DNA from: Phycomyces blakesleeanus NRRL 1555(-)
Lineage: Eukaryota; Mucoromycota; Mucoromycetes; Mucorales; Phycomycetaceae
Assembly (NCBI RefSeq): GCF_001638985.1
Contig: NW_017265134.1
Location: forward strand, 62,001 to 126,000
DNA: 64,000 nt
Direction of reading: 5' to 3'
In this document: positions 47,752 through 60,431 of the stretch, piece after piece
Numbering within the stretch: the stretch's first letter is position 1
Layout of the letters: the number at the start of each line of letters is the position of its first letter
Position numbers and translations under genes: made by a program
The notes under the pieces: generated by a model
What the model saw: the letters and a program-made list of their open reading frames with translations, nothing else
Told to the model about the DNA's origin: nothing
Database searches by the model: none

Positions 47752-48403
47752 GTTTATAATATATAAACCGGTTGTCAATCTTATAGCTGAAGATAACAAG
47801 CTTTTTTCCCTCTTGATCGTACCTCCAGTAATAATCAGAAAGTCGTTGAAAAAGGATTTCATCTCTGCAGTACGATCATATTTGATAACTAAAACCTTGT
47901 ATTAACAAAAAGTGAAAAAAAAATTAATCTATAGTTCTTATTTAAGAATCTTTTTCTTCCTCTTTCTCTTCTTTTTCCCTTACGAAGAGAAAATGTAAAA
48001 TAAAACCCTATATATATATTTATATATAAGGGCCCAACATAAAAAAAATAGTACATGGTGTACTTTATAAGACATTCCTGATGTAATTGTGACAAACATG
48101 ACTCGGATGTACGCAATCTATTGACAATCATGTTGCAGGGAACGAGATAGCTTCCTATTGGCTGTCTGGTAACAAAAAGAAGACTCAATCCTACAAACAG
48201 CGCGTCTAGAATGGATCTCTTTCCTCTGTCAATAGTTAATTAGAGGTTTCATTGCAACATTAAAGAAAATACGTATGTCTGTGCCTGACCCGAAAAGACA
48301 GAAAACGTCACATATTGCGTTGTCCCAAGGTAACGGACTATAAAGTCAGCTGGTCCTCTCTGCCATCTCATTCTTCTCTTGGGGACTAGAAGAAGACCAA
48401 ACT
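47752..48403 (+). promoter_or_regulatory. 5' flank of UBA3
   Basis: About 650 bp between the solo LTR and the UBA3 start codon. No gene is seen, and no specific promoter element can be supported beyond position. Confidence 0.4.
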
Positions 48404-48595
48404 ATGACCCACTCGACCGTACAAGATCCAGATACACCTTCAATGCAACTCGACAATGCTTCTCCTGCTGAGATGGATCTTGATGGGGATCTAGAGAATG
48501 GTTTAATACGCCCTTTGGACAGTGAAGAAGTATGTACTTCAGCTCTACTACTAATACTAGTACTGCTATACTACTAATACTACTAATACTACTAA

Positions 48596-48644
<49 letters not shown>

Positions 48645-50505
48645 TTTATTTTTATTTTTATTAAAGGAAAAGCAAGAAAATAATTTCTCTATTTTTGTTT
48701 TCTTGTCTTTTTCTTTAACAAATATTTGTATGCTAACGTGTATATTGGCTGTCGTAGCTTGTATTAGCATTGGAAGAAGCTAGAATATTGGTTATTGGTG
48801 CGGGTGGATTAGGATGTGAGATTCTTAAGAATCTGGCACTCACTGGTTTCAAGAACCTGGATGTAATCGACATGGATACTATTGACGTTAGTAATCTTAA
48901 TCGCCAATTTCTTTTCCGGTAAACTTTTTTTCTCGGATATATATCTGCGTGTATGTGGGTGTGTGTAAGTATATGTGTTCACTATGATCTATTGAAACTT
49001 GGTAAAGACGCAAAGATATTGGAAAACCCAAGGCGATTGTTGCTGCGGAATTTGTGATGCAGCGTGTACCAGGCGTACAAGTGACTCCGTAAGTAGACCA
49101 CCTCTCCCCTTCCCCACTGATAATTTCGAATGATTGTTTCCAAATTATTAAGTTGAATTTGATTGATGTGAGCTAATATGTCACTATAAAGCTACTTTGG
49201 AAAAATCCAAGACAAAGATGATGATTATTATCGTCAGTTCCAGACAGTTATCTGTGGATTGGATAGTATTGAAGCCCGCCGTTGGATTAATGCAAAACTA
49301 GTGGATATGGTTGACGATGAAGACCCGACCAGTCTCAAGCCATTAATTGACGGCGGAACTGAAGGTTGACATTTGTATTTTTTTTTAGAAAAAAATTATT
49401 TTCTTTTGCAGAGGTACAATTATGTTTGTAATGGTGTTAATATTTATCTTTATTTCTCTCAAACCCCATTCCCTTTCTTCTACGCATAAATACACGCATT
49501 TATATACATACAGGTTTCAAAGGACAGGCTCGTGTCATATTACCAACAATTAACTCATGTTATGAGTGCTCCTTGGACATGTTCAATAAGCCAACAACAT
49601 TTCCCATTTGTACCATTGCAAATACACCTCGTCTTCCTGAGCATTGTATTGAATGGGCATCAGTATTGGAATGGCCACGCGTGTGGGGAAGTAAGTAAAA
49701 TGAAATGAATATATATATATAATAGTGTATAACTATATTGCTTTATATTGACTTCTTGAAAATAAAAATAAATAGAGGAAGTAAAGTATGATACTGATAA
49801 TCCGGAACACATTACTTGGCTATACCAACAAGCCCAGACGAGAGCGGAGAAGTTTAATATTACTGGCGTTACTTACTCACTTACCCAGGGTGTGGTGAAG
49901 AATATCATTCCAGCTATTGCCTCGACTAATGCTGTGATTGCAGGTAATGAAAAAAAAACTTAAAAACTTAAAAAATGTAAGATATAAACTTGTATTTTCT
50001 TAATAATTTGAACAATTAAGCCGCTTGCTGTAATGAAGTTTTCAAGATTGCAACATCGACAGCGCCGTATTTGAACAATTACATGATGTATACTGGAAAT
50101 GACGGCATCTATACCTATACTTTTGAGCACCAAAAGAAACCAGAATGTCCCGTTTGTGGAAACCTTACCTCATCAGTAACTCTTGATCCCAACATGCGGC
50201 TTGATGAAATGATCGACTGGCTAAAAGATAAACCTGATGCGTAAGTTTTTAGTATATCTCTACCAGCTTGTGGGTGTGTATACTATTTTAAGACTCTTGT
50301 CTATATTGTCTTTAGACAAATGAAGAAACCAAGTTTGCGAATTGAAGGTCTCTCGCTTTACATGCAAGCTCCTCCAGCACTGGAAATAGCTACTCGTCCC
50401 AACTTGTCAAAGACCCTTTCAGAATTGTTGGAAGAGGGTGATATTATTACAGTAACAGATGCTAGTCTTCCTGTCAGTCTTCAAATGAAGGTCAACTGGA
50501 AATAA
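48404..50505 (+). CDS. UBA3: NEDD8-activating enzyme E1 catalytic subunit (UBA3-like)
   Basis: UBA3 pairs with NAE1/ULA1 to adenylate NEDD8 and pass it to the E2 UBC12 for cullin neddylation. Eight exons join in frame with GT-AG introns: 48404-48529, 48758-48918, 49008-49088, 49192-49364, 49514-49690, 49776-49943, 50021-50240 and 50316-50505, giving 431 residues, close to the usual length of animal UBA3. The nucleotide-binding loop is [10 protein letters not shown] at residues 54-63. NLNRQFLFR follows. Zinc cysteines are C196/C199 (CYEC) and C338/C341 (CPVC). The catalytic Cys is about C213 in [16 protein letters not shown]. The C-terminal ubiquitin-fold domain ends LQMKVNWK. Nothing is broken. 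The start was chosen as the first in-frame ATG of exon 1. It is tail to tail with the RBR gene. Confidence 0.95.
48537..48663 (+). repeat. Trinucleotide microsatellite in UBA3 intron 1
   Basis: ACT/ATACT triplets pass into about 18 uninterrupted TAT units, within intron 1 (48530-48757). Poly-Asn or poly-Leu open frames across it are artefacts. Confidence 0.95.
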
Positions 50506-51827
50506 TAAATGAAGCAAGGAACAAACTGTTGAATTGCTCATTGTATCAAGTTGCAAACATCTTTTCTATGTTACTATTATTATATTAAAGAAGTGGGGTT
50601 GTTTTTTTACAAAAAAAAATGACATACTGATCGTATTTGTTGTGCTCTTTATAAATTGCCATGCGGTAGCCGTACTTACAGCTTTTTATATATGAGCAAC
50701 AAAATTTGATGGTTTCCACTGATGGTTGGATTGTTGGATTATATATGGTATATGCTGCGATAAACGTTTTGTGTACTTATTTCTATTTTATGCTGAGCTT
50801 GTGAGGAATAAGGTTCTCGTTGAACTATCTGTTTCTATTAAGAAACAAGCTTGAATTAATAGCTCTTTAAAGATAGAGATGAAATGAAGTAAATAGGATA
50901 AAAAATTATATTTGTAGCTTATAATTTGATGGTGGATAAAGGGATTTATGTATTAATTTTGATCATTTAACTGTTATCTATTGTTTCTACTTGAAATTGA
51001 GACAAATTAGGATTCTTTATTTCTTTCTTTCTTTTCTGCCGCCATTCACTAATATGCTTACCGTTTCTTCGCAGGTTCTCTGCATCTCTTTATATAATTT
51101 GGGACACACCCTTCTATTCTCTTTTTTATTCTTTCTGGAGTGGTTAATGCTATTAATACGAAGTTCTTCGTACTTTATTTATTTTAACTTACAGGGACAA
51201 CAGTTGTTTATTATTACAAGACACTTTAGACACCAATATTATTTGTCTAATTATTTTTTAGAATAGTCTCAATCTCAAATTGAAAAAATGTTGTAGTCAC
51301 AGCTTTTTTGTAAACGATGCTTTCTTTTTTTAAACGAAATATAAATTTGTGCCTAATCGACTCTCTTTCTCTTTCTCTTTCTCTGTGTGTGTGTGTGTCT
51401 CTCTCTCTATATATATATATATCTCTGAATGTGTGTGCGTTCAAATTCCAAAACTGATTTTGAATTTTAGCTTAGAGTGATAGACAATAAAGGAAAAAAT
51501 AAGCCAATGTTTTATGAAATTTCACTCAAGGGGTTCAAAGTGAAATGATGATATTGTTATCTCAACTAAATGGATGTTGAATAGGTTTTGAAGAGAAGCT
51601 AATTCATGTAAGAAAGAAACACAGAAAGAAAGAAACAGGAGACAAAAAAAACAATAAAAAATATCAACAAAAACAAAAATCAGCACTTCTTATAGTACTT
51701 TGGTTAGAGCATATGGAAGGGAAAGGGGGTGTGGGAAAATTATGGATATAGGAATTATAAGGATATTAAATACACAAATCCATTCCAAACTGAAGGGTTT
51801 GTAGAATCTTTTCACGTCGCCATGAGT
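50506..51827. other. Intergenic region between convergent genes
   Basis: The 3' flanks of UBA3 and the RBR gene. It contains a mixed CT/GT/AT microsatellite at 51361-51421. A 91-codon open frame at 50991-51266 is Phe/Leu-rich with no recognised domain, and I do not call it. Confidence 0.5.
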
Positions 51828-51882
51828 CTAAAAGGATCGAAGCGTAAGTTTGTAATAATCAAGTACTAAAATTGATAGCTAG

Positions 51883-51914
<32 letters not shown>

Positions 51915-54775
51915 TTACCCATTTTCTCTAGTGTAGTCATTGGACCTATAGCTATATCTGCACGAACGGACTGTTGGGCTAAGTTCGGATGTGCTCTGAG
52001 ATATTCTTTTCGAGCATCTGCTTCTGCCTTCTGGATTGCCTCATCTTCAGGATCGGTCTTGTATAGGTCGCATTTGGTACACTTTTTACATTGAGACCCA
52101 GGTATCACTCGAAAATGATCGCAAAAGTGTGAATATGATTCTATTCCAAACATTTTAGTTATCAATAAAGTTTCGGTAAGAGCATCAAAATATATACTTG
52201 ACTTTTTGTTATTATTCTTTTTAGTATTACCTTTGCCAATATCTTTTCGACACACATAGCACATTGCATATCCTAGTATATTCATAAACACAAATACAAA
52301 GAAGAATAAAAGGATATGTAACAGTTATATATTGCTGACCAAATATTTAATAGATAAATAGCATTAGTAGCTATTCATACCACACTTGCAAACAACCTTG
52401 TTGCAACCGTCTTCTTTTTGAAAAGATAAACTACAAACTGGGCACTACAAATGATAGTTACAATTTTGATGAGGCTGTGGTAGAATTATTAATTGTAATA
52501 TATATATATATATTGATTTATCGCTTACCGTTCTTTTGACAGCATCTGCCATGGCCTAGCCAAAAACATAACAGAGAAAAGGAAATAAAAAGATATTAAA
52601 CTTGGGATGTTCGTGCTCTCGTTTACTTGCGTTCACCAAAATGAAATCATCGTTTTATTATCTTGACCTACCTTTTCGACATAGAGCCTTAACCCGTCTT
52701 GTTCCTGTTCTCTACAGTTGTGTAAACCTCGGATAGGTCTCATGCACGTCAGACATGAGAGTTTTGCACAAGTAGGGTTCCTACATTGAAAGGCTTTCCC
52801 TCGTCTTGCTTGTGCTATCCGATCGTAGACTAACTTCATATCGTTCTCCAAGTCCCACTGTTGTCGTACAAGCCATGGAAGCGTAGTAAGCAATGTAGGC
52901 AATACCAATGACAAAGTATAATAAAACGATAGGACTATTGTAACTACCATAAGCCATCGGGCCAGACGGAATAAAGGGGTCGTACGACGGAGGATTTGAT
53001 TAAAAGGTGGAATTGTTTCGTCGATTTCGGCATAAGTGCAATTAGGACATTGGACAACTGTCAGGTGCGCTTGGTTTAGATTGGCTTCCACAACTGACTT
53101 TTCGTATGCCATCCAAACATCGGGCGACAAGACTTGTTCGAGCATCAGAGGAGACAGGCAGCCAGCACAGTCTGTGGGTGATATACATTGTATTCGTTGT
53201 ACACCACGTAAGGATCCCTGGCCAAAGAGGCCTTCGGACATAAAGCGACTAACACATGAATAGCAGAAGGTGTGATCTCCTTCACTACAAAATGCAAGAC
53301 TTTCGAATGCAAAATCGTCACAACAGCACAGACAGGTAATGAGCTGGTTGTGGTTCGTGTATTCCTCTTCATTGATTTGGTGAGCAAATTTTTGGTCATT
53401 TTGAGATTGGTTTCTCAAGTGCCGCATCCTCAATTCGTCCAGTTCGTTTTCTAACTCTGATCTGTGTTCATTTTCAAAGATTGGTCTAAATGAGCGGCGG
53501 ATAGACCAGTGTAAAAAAAAATTACGGATCGATCTCCAGATGCTGCCTGAGCCCATTTCTTCAAGCTGGTCTCGGGTATTGAGATAATCCCAATTGTTTT
53601 CTGCCAGAACTGCTCTGATGGAGGACCGCCAGATCTGTATTTTTTTAGACATAGTATGGATATTTTCATGCACGAAAATAGACGCACCCATGTATACATG
53701 CATCCATGCATATACGCAGGCACAAACACATAAATATAGGCATATATATATATATATATATGTGTGTGTGTAGATATATAAATAGAAAAATAAAATAAAA
53801 TAAAATAAAATAAAATAGGAGATAGATATATATGTAGAAATAAAGATATATTATGTATTTTTAATCTTCAATAATATAAAGCCATGGTAACGTTATATAT
53901 TGTTTTCTATTATTATTATTATTTGATATCTCATAGCCAAGCTATTACCAAAATAAACGTTTCAAAATACTTATTGTATTTCTATCGATCTACCTATATA
54001 TTTACCCTATATTTTCTTATTCTTATTTTCTATTATAACTATTGCAATAATAATAATAAAGGCATATTATTATATTTTTTTATTACCTGTGGAAAATCAA
54101 TCGACAGTTGTTCCTGTGCTTGTGCTTTGTAGGATTCACTTTTAATAAAATCCCATCGATTAATCTTGCCAGATTCAAGTCTTTCTGGCCATCTATATTG
54201 TACGATATCTTCTGTCACCTGCTCAATGTGGCTGTGGTTGTAACCAAGCACCTTGTCTCTTAAATAGCTAATATCACAATCTGGAAATAAGTCGACTGCC
54301 AAAATACGTAGAGAATGATTGAGTTGCTTGACGCGATTCTTCAGACAGTCATTGGGAATGGAGGGATAATGACCACCATTAGCGCAGATCTTCTCTGCAA
54401 TACGTTCGACATGATTGTGTTCGTAATAGGCCAGACATTCTTCAAAATAGTCAGGATCTACACATTTATATATATATATATAAATGTGTGTATACGTTCG
54501 ATAAATAAATAAAGGGGGAAAAGTGAAATCCATATTGAAGGGATTGTAATTGAAAAATAATGATCATATCAGTTTGCTTGTTCATTTGCTCAGTTGTTCA
54601 GTTTCTCAGTTGCTTATTTGTTCATTTGTTCATTTGCTTGTGTTGGCATTGATGTTACTGTCGTTGTATAAATCTAACCTCCTCCTGGGAATAATGTTAA
54701 AAGCTGTTTTGTGAGTGCATTATGATGGACATTGGTTGGCACGAAGGTTCGTGAGTCTCTTTGATGTCTAGACAT
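51828..54775 (-). CDS. RNF216/TRIAD3-like RBR E3 ubiquitin ligase
   Basis: RBR ligases take ubiquitin from an E2 onto a RING2 cysteine and then onto substrate. Eight exons join in frame: 54775-54679, 54457-54087, 53634-52672, 52555-52529, 52444-52381, 52272-52231, 52140-51919 and 51865-51828, giving 607 residues. The N-terminus has two CUE-like helical segments (about 25-75 and 85-135). RING1 spans 257-315 (CLCC ... CSEGDHTFCYSC). The IBR starts CPNC at 352 and resumes FQCRNPTCAKLSCLTC at 438-453. RING2 is CPVC at 487, with DGCNKVVCKCG giving candidate catalytic C500, then MCYVCRKDI and SHFCDH. The tail CKKCTKCDLYKTDPEDE matches RNF216 style. About 85 residues including a hydrophobic stretch (383-413) split the IBR. 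Exon limits are by eye. Confidence 0.88.
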
Positions 54776-55643
54776 TAGGGGAAGAAAGGGTTAAAGTAAA
54801 ATATAGTAAAATATATAAATATATAAAGTGGAGAGAGAGGGAGAGTGTGTGTGTGTGTTGAGTGACTGCGCCAATTATGGGAACAATTGAAACTTTGAGC
54901 ACATTGCCTTGTTTAGAAACTATTATGATATATATATATATATATATATATACGTGTGTGTGTGTGTATGTTTGTGTGTCTGTGTGTGTTATGTATTCAT
55001 GTATTTATTTATTGCTTGGTTACTGCCTGTTGCATAAACAATGCTCGGCCTTTTAAAATTGTACAAAAAGAAAAAGGAATGAGAAGAAAAAAATGGAAAG
55101 TATCGAGCGAAACACATTTGCAGGTCGCATAATTTGAAGGTGCATGTCGCAATTTTAAGAGAAAACCTGTTATTAATGGATCTTCTCTTATAAATGTGTT
55201 TCACGGTATGAAAGGCAATAAAGATACATCCTACTTATTAAATATGTGATGAGATCATTGGGGATTTTTTACAGTCATTATTTTTATAATAATAAATTTA
55301 TGACCAAAAATTGTATTTTATTGTTTCTGTCTGCTTTTTGACGGAAGGCCTAATTTCAGTCTTTGGCTGGAATAAGCTAAATATCTTATGGATGAATATA
55401 AGGTTGAATAACATGAGTGTAAATGTCATTCAGTTTAGTGAGGATATCTAGTTCTTATAATTAATTATTAGTTTACGAAACTGCTTTAAATACTTCACAT
55501 AAATTAGGCTTAATACAGATATAAAGTCAACTTGAAACAGTGCTGTTTTACCATCTCTTAATTAATAATAAAAATCTGCACAAACAAGTCATTCAAGAAA
55601 ACTTGTGGCCAAGTCAAAAACACAATCCATCAATTTATAAATA
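54776..55643. other. Intergenic, microsatellites
   Basis: GT and AT dinucleotide runs (54845-54862, 54930-54990). No gene seen. It probably includes the RBR gene promoter on its left side. Confidence 0.5.
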
Positions 55644-55941
55644 CAGTGAGAACGGTAAATTTTGTCATTAAGAAAACTGAATGTCCGTAACCAAAAAAAT
55701 TCTAGCTTGTCCTTTTAGTATCTTTCCATTTTGTTCTTAACGTTTCCCTTTCTTTTCATAATAAATCGGTGTAAATGACGAGAAAATTGGGCGTACACAA
55801 TCTTTATACACGTCCCAAATAGCATTACAATTACTGCCTTCTAGCTTTTATAAAGAATCAGCCATGCTTTGCTATAAGATGGAAACTATTGACAGCTATT
55901 TTTACTGCAATAACAATATGTTCCAAGTATACCTTGAAACT

Positions 55942-56875
55942 TTATACCAACTCTAGGAAAGTATCCATGTGTGCATGAGTCTCATACGTAGTAGGTAGAG
56001 TGAATGGTATCTGCTCATGGTACACATAGACACCTTTACCCAGGTCCATATTCATGTGAAGAAGTGTCACCGAAAGGCCTTTTGTAAACAATACAATCAA
56101 ATAATATTTAGTTCTATGTAGATTATACTAAGCATTTTTAAGACTTACCTTGCACCAAAATTCCAAACGTTACTGCTTCATTAGACGATTTTGCATGTCT
56201 TAAGCGCATATGCAATTGTCATTTTATTATTTCTAGGACACGCATTTTATTCTCATGTAGTTTTTTGTGGGTGGCATTTACATTTTTCACCTCCCTGCAA
56301 GCGACTTCCACGACCTTACCATGCTGCTCAGCATGAATTAAGATATCAGGGCGCAACCTATCTTCATCGGTCTCATCACGTTGTTTAAATACTCAGGATA
56401 CAGCATCGGATTCCAATTGTAGTCTTTCATGGGCAGAAGAGAACGGGGATAAAAATCTTGCAACAGAACTGGCAATCAAATTGAGCTCAGAGCCTTTAGA
56501 TTTTGGGGAACTTTACGAACAGCTTGGCGGGACAGTCTGGACAGTCTGGACGCTAATTTTAGGACAACATTTCCTGGTGGGGGGTAATATTTTGGCTCTA
56601 TTGGATCACAAATCGTGGCCTTTTTGCCGTCATGAAATAGCTCTATCGGGCTCCTAAGGATACAGAATATTCGTATAAACATTTTCTTTTGTGCTTTGAA
56701 AAAAAAATAGGGTGTATGTGGATTACTTACCTGCTGGTGCTGCCAAACTCTGGGAATATAAGTAGGCGAAAGAAAGAGAAAGACTTGATATGTGTAAAAA
56801 GGCCAATAAATAGTAAAGTATCAAGCGAGATTGCGTCACATTTTAATGACAACAACTCATACCGCTCTGCATAGC
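55942..56875 (-). pseudogene. Uncharacterised gene, possible PD-(D/E)XK-like fold, broken
   Basis: Read leftward: the exon ending PEFGSTSR (about 56727) has a GTAAGT donor. The next exon begins SPIELFHDGKKATICDPIEP and, after a frameshift and a TGA at the VS/VFKQRDE position, gives RPDILIHAEQHGKVVEVACR and EVKN. A TGA follows EIIK, then RLRHAKSSNEAVTFGILVQG at a GTAAGT donor. The last exon reads LSVTLLHMNMDLGKGVYVYH and ends TFLELV at TAA 55942-55944. The RPD...REVK spacing recalls PD-(D/E)XK nucleases, but this is only a pattern. I do not recognise the family beyond a vague similarity to repeated Mucoromycota proteins. Confidence 0.5.
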
Positions 56876-57464
56876 TAGTTATTGATATAGTGTATTTGTG
56901 CCTAATTGTTATCTCTTTATTGTCAACTCTAACTTTAGGGTTACTAATTGAACATATAGTATTTGTTTTTCGTATGAGACAGTATTCTATAATTAAGTTT
57001 CTCAAAAACAGGCTGTGGCTCTTAAAATAGTGAGAGCTAGATGCGTGAGGAGAGAAAGAGATAAACACAAAGTGCAGGGACAAAGTAGTGAAGCTAATGG
57101 ATACAATAAATATATTGTATTTTTTCAATACAGGCCATTTTTCCGTGATGGACTAGAGAGAAAAACCGGACCCCGGACAGATAGACGCAATGAATTAGTT
57201 AGGTTTGATAGAAGTATCGTACCACGCCATAAAACTTAGTCTCCGTAAGATTGCTGATCCATCAAGCGTTATTCATGAAACGATAAAGAAATCACACCCA
57301 AAAAGAGAAGCTTTAAAGTAACAAGGCATCTACAAGCAAGAAAAAAAAATGTAGCAAACAACAAAAAATATATTATAGGTAGATTTATTATAGGAGAATC
57401 AGCTACATAGTATGCTGAGGATAATAAATATAGCTCATAATCAATATCAAATGATACCATAGCT

Positions 57465-57797
57465 GTGCACTTTATCAGATTCATGAATGTTCTGTTTGAT
57501 ATCATGGAACTTAATGAAGATGTAAAAGGGAATTATTTGGTGATCGATAACTGTACTATACATAAATCAAAGCCAATGATGAGAAAAATTGAAAATTGTG
57601 GTTATAGACTTATGTATCTACCTCTATATTCCCCTAAATTAAATCCAATTAAACAACCTTGGGCAATATTAGAAGGGAAACTGAAACGCCACAAACGATT
57701 GACTGAAGAAAGAGTGTCATAGAATTGTTGAGACATGTAACGATATACCTGCTGAACTCCTACACAACTTTAACAGTCGTTCTAAATGACAAAATTA
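57465..57797 (+). pseudogene. Tc1/mariner (DDE) transposase, C-terminal relic
   Basis: YLVIDNCTIHKS carries the second catalytic Asp. GYRLMYLPLYSPKLNPIKQP is the canonical block before the third acidic residue, which here is Lys (NPIKQ instead of NPIEQ). WAILEGKLKRHKRLTEERVS follows. A 1-nt shift near 57722 leads to IVETCNDIPAELLHNFNSRS. The N-terminal DNA-binding region is missing. It lies inside the TIR pair 55644-57995. Confidence 0.85.
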
Positions 57798-58348
57798 TTC
57801 AACTTTATGATAAATATCCATTATAAACGGTTTGAAGTCGAGGAGCAAACATCATCTTTTAGGTGAATTTGATTCAACTTACTGTGACATTTCTCTTATT
57901 TTAAAAGAGCAAGATTTCTAGACATAAAGGATCAATCATTTTTAGTTTAGTGCCATTCAGTTTTCTTAGGGTGACAAAATTTACCTCTCTGACTGTATCT
58001 AAATTAAAAATAGTGTGTTTAGGCTGGTGTTTAATTACCAGAACTGATCAGTCTTATATGCGTTCTGGTTTCCTATTCGCAGGATTCCTTACGTAAGATT
58101 GTATTTGTCATCGTCATTTGTCCCTTTTATTTAATGACGTTTGAATACATATATAGATAATGGAAGAATAGAAAGAAGAACAGGAAAGAAAGGGTTTGAT
58201 GATGAAACACGGGTTTTTGAATTTTTAGATTTTAGATTTTAGTGATATGATATAAAACATAAAAAAAAGAGCAGTCATGTATATAGATTATATAAATGTA
58301 AAATATATAGACATATAGATATTCAAACAGTCTTTACTCTCAACCATC

Positions 58349-58940
58349 ATGTCTCCCAATATCAAAACAATTCAGTCCAACCTAGTCCCTAATGAGCCAA
58401 AGATCCCTGTCAAAGGCTCATTTAGTTGGGAGCAGGTATACTATTATGTTTGTAAGCCAAACGCCATTCCCTTGTCATTTATGCATATCTATAAATCCAA
58501 AAAATCCAAAATCCAATAAAATATATATATATATTATGTGTGTAATCTGGTTAGCAACCAATCAAATAAAACAAATCCATCGAAGCAAGGCGGTTCAGGC
58601 TGAATACGATAATTGGATCAAGGACACATTAAGCAGATACGGTACAATTGAGAACTACCTTTTGTCTACAAAATTGCATTTTCCATCTGATGAACCTGCC
58701 GATCATCCGGCTACTATTATTCTACCCAATGATTTCCCTTATGATGTTCAAGAAGGAATATCCCACATTCTTATCTGGTCTCGGTTACCGCTCACAAGAT
58801 CACAAATCCAGCAAATCCTCGAAGAGAAATATGGCCAAGAGTCCTGGGAGTGGGTCTTTTGGGTTAATCCTCCAGAAATTCAAAGTGTTCGGAAGTTGCC
58901 ACACGTACATGTCTTCCTACGTTGTCGCTTCAACTCATAA
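58349..58940 (+). CDS. DUF3605-like protein
   Basis: Two exons (58349-58435 and 58590-58940) give 145 residues. The intron starts GTATAC and ends CAAG; the alternative acceptor 4 nt upstream gives an immediate stop. Exon 2 reads AVQAEYDNWIKDTLSRYGTI, ILPNDFPYDV, ISHILIWSRLPL and ends VRKLPHVHVFLRCRF. The NDFPY...I.H...WS and VR.L.HVHV pattern is that of the fungal DUF3605 family, whose function is not known to me. It appears intact. The start codon is the first ATG in the frame. Confidence 0.8.
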
Positions 58941-60200
58941 CTACTAGATATATACGTACAAAGGATTGTAGAAAAAAAAACGTTTCACACTTTTTATATA
59001 TAGCCATATCTAATATGAATGGCATTGAAGATATCACAACTTCAAGACTATGTCTACAGATGTAAAATGCCGATTGTAATATAATATGTAGAATAATTAA
59101 GACTTCAAGGCATAAGAATTAATACTGTTAAAATAAAAGAAATCCATTAATATCGAATTTAGTTAGTGCTGTTGCTCAACCAATGCCAATCGTTTAAGCA
59201 TACTTGGGCAGTATATCCTCTTGGTACCATATCCACTGATTTTGCTCTCGTTGATCTCCAATTCTCCTTTCCTTTAGTGGCTCTTAATTTACACAGAGTA
59301 TAAAAGACATTATATAGTAAAAAAAAACAATCCAAAAAAAACAAGTCTTGACTTCCTCTATTGATATGCAGCATAAAGATTTACTAAAATAAATCAAAGT
59401 CTGTGGAACTTCCCTACAAATATAAAATTTAAAAGTGCGCCATGTAAATTTTTTGTAATATTATTTTGGAATATACGTATATATAGAGAAGGATGTTAAA
59501 TATAGATATAAGCAGACAGCCAGATAGACTTTCGGGTAGACGGACGGACAGACAGACAGACGTACAGACAGGCAGACGTAAAGATTTACACAATAGAGGC
59601 ATATAGGCATACAAACATATATACATATATACATACAAGCAGATAGGCAGGCAGGCAGGCAGGAAGGCAGGCAGGAAGACAGGTAGGCATGTAGTCATGT
59701 AGGTAGACTGACTATTTCAATTTCAATTTTCATTTTTTTATACTTTTCTCTTTTGTATGTACGTTTGTTTGGTTAGTTTTTTGGCTGCTTGTTTGGCTGT
59801 GAAACACATAAAAACACGCAGGATAATCTAGATCAAGAGCCACCGTATACCTACTATGTATGTATGTACTTATGTATGTATGTATGTAGTTATGTGCGTA
59901 TGCTTGTATGTAAGTATGCATGTATATATATATATATATAAATAAAAAGAAGAAGAAATAATTAAAACAAAATTGTTGCATTAAATTACACCTCCACACA
60001 GGCCTCTTCCTTCCTTGTTCCCTTGCTTCCTTCCTTGTTCGGTTGCTTGGTTGTTCCCTTTTTCTATTCCTATTTTGGTTCTTTGGCTTTTCTTTTTTTT
60101 GGTCTGCTTGAGAATTTTGAGGTGTTTGTCAATTTGGCAAGCGTAAATGCAAATGGAAATGCAAATGGAAAATGGTTGTTTGATGTATATAAACAAGTTA
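58941..60200. other. Intergenic, tetranucleotide repeats
   Basis: AGAC/AGGC-type tetranucleotide runs at 59510-59700 and TATG runs at about 59858-59940, with AT runs. Open frames across them (His/Tyr- or Cys/Leu-rich) are repeat artefacts. A minus-strand frame at 59159-59374 ends KENWRSTRAKSVDMVPRGYT, which looks somewhat protein-like but is unassigned. Confidence 0.5.
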
Positions 60201-60209
60201 CACAGTTGA

Positions 60210-60431
60210 TCAGAACTGGGCAACGTCAGAAAGGTCGGGGAAGAACCCAACCATTGGCGGCGAAGAAAGAGGTTCCTGAGAATCGCAGTGCATTAACAGA
60301 AAATCCTCCGAGAATACTGCCTCGATGGTGTCATTTTTTATATCTGGTTCAGCTGGTGGTGTGTAGGTTTCGGATGTATGCTGGGGTGGCAAGAGGAAGA
60401 ACAGAGAGGTTGTGCTGGTGGGTGAACTCAT
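60210..60431 (-). CDS. Possible small hypothetical protein
   Basis: A 73-codon frame in a locally GC-richer block (about 60200-60470) within AT-rich DNA. It reads SPTSTTSLFFLLPPQHTSET, then acidic and Pro-rich, and ends PPMVGFFPDLSDVAQF. No domain is recognised. It may be one exon of a larger gene. Composition is the main support. Confidence 0.3.
   Translation of the reverse strand: MSSPTSTTSLFFLLPPQHTSETYTPPAEPDIKNDTIEAVFSEDFLLMHCDSQEPLSSPPMVGFFPDLSDVAQF

Larger units (their letters stand above)
55644..57995 (+). mobile_element. Tc1/mariner-like element with about 45-bp TIRs
   Basis: Left end CAGTGAGAACGGTAAATTTT; right end, reverse complemented, CAGTCAGAGAGGTAAATTTT. The match continues through AAGAAAACTGAATG on both sides. 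It is flanked by TA (55642-55643, 57996-57997). The right part holds the C-terminal piece of a DDE transposase (57465-57780). At 2352 bp it is long for a Tc1 element, because an unrelated minus-strand gene (about 55942-56875) lies between the left TIR and the transposase piece. Confidence 0.75.

Noticed and set aside
48402..48783. Open frames with poly-Asn or poly-Leu across the UBA3 first intron
   Set aside because: They are translations of the TAT microsatellite in an intron whose splice sites keep UBA3 in frame.
50991..51266. 91-codon hydrophobic frame between UBA3 and the RBR gene
   Set aside because: Phe/Leu-rich translation of T-rich DNA; no splice context or domain, and it lies in 3' flanking sequence of two convergent genes.
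58937..60000. Cys/Leu- and His/Tyr-rich minus-strand frames near 59429-59999
   Set aside because: They translate AGRC and TATG tetranucleotide repeats.
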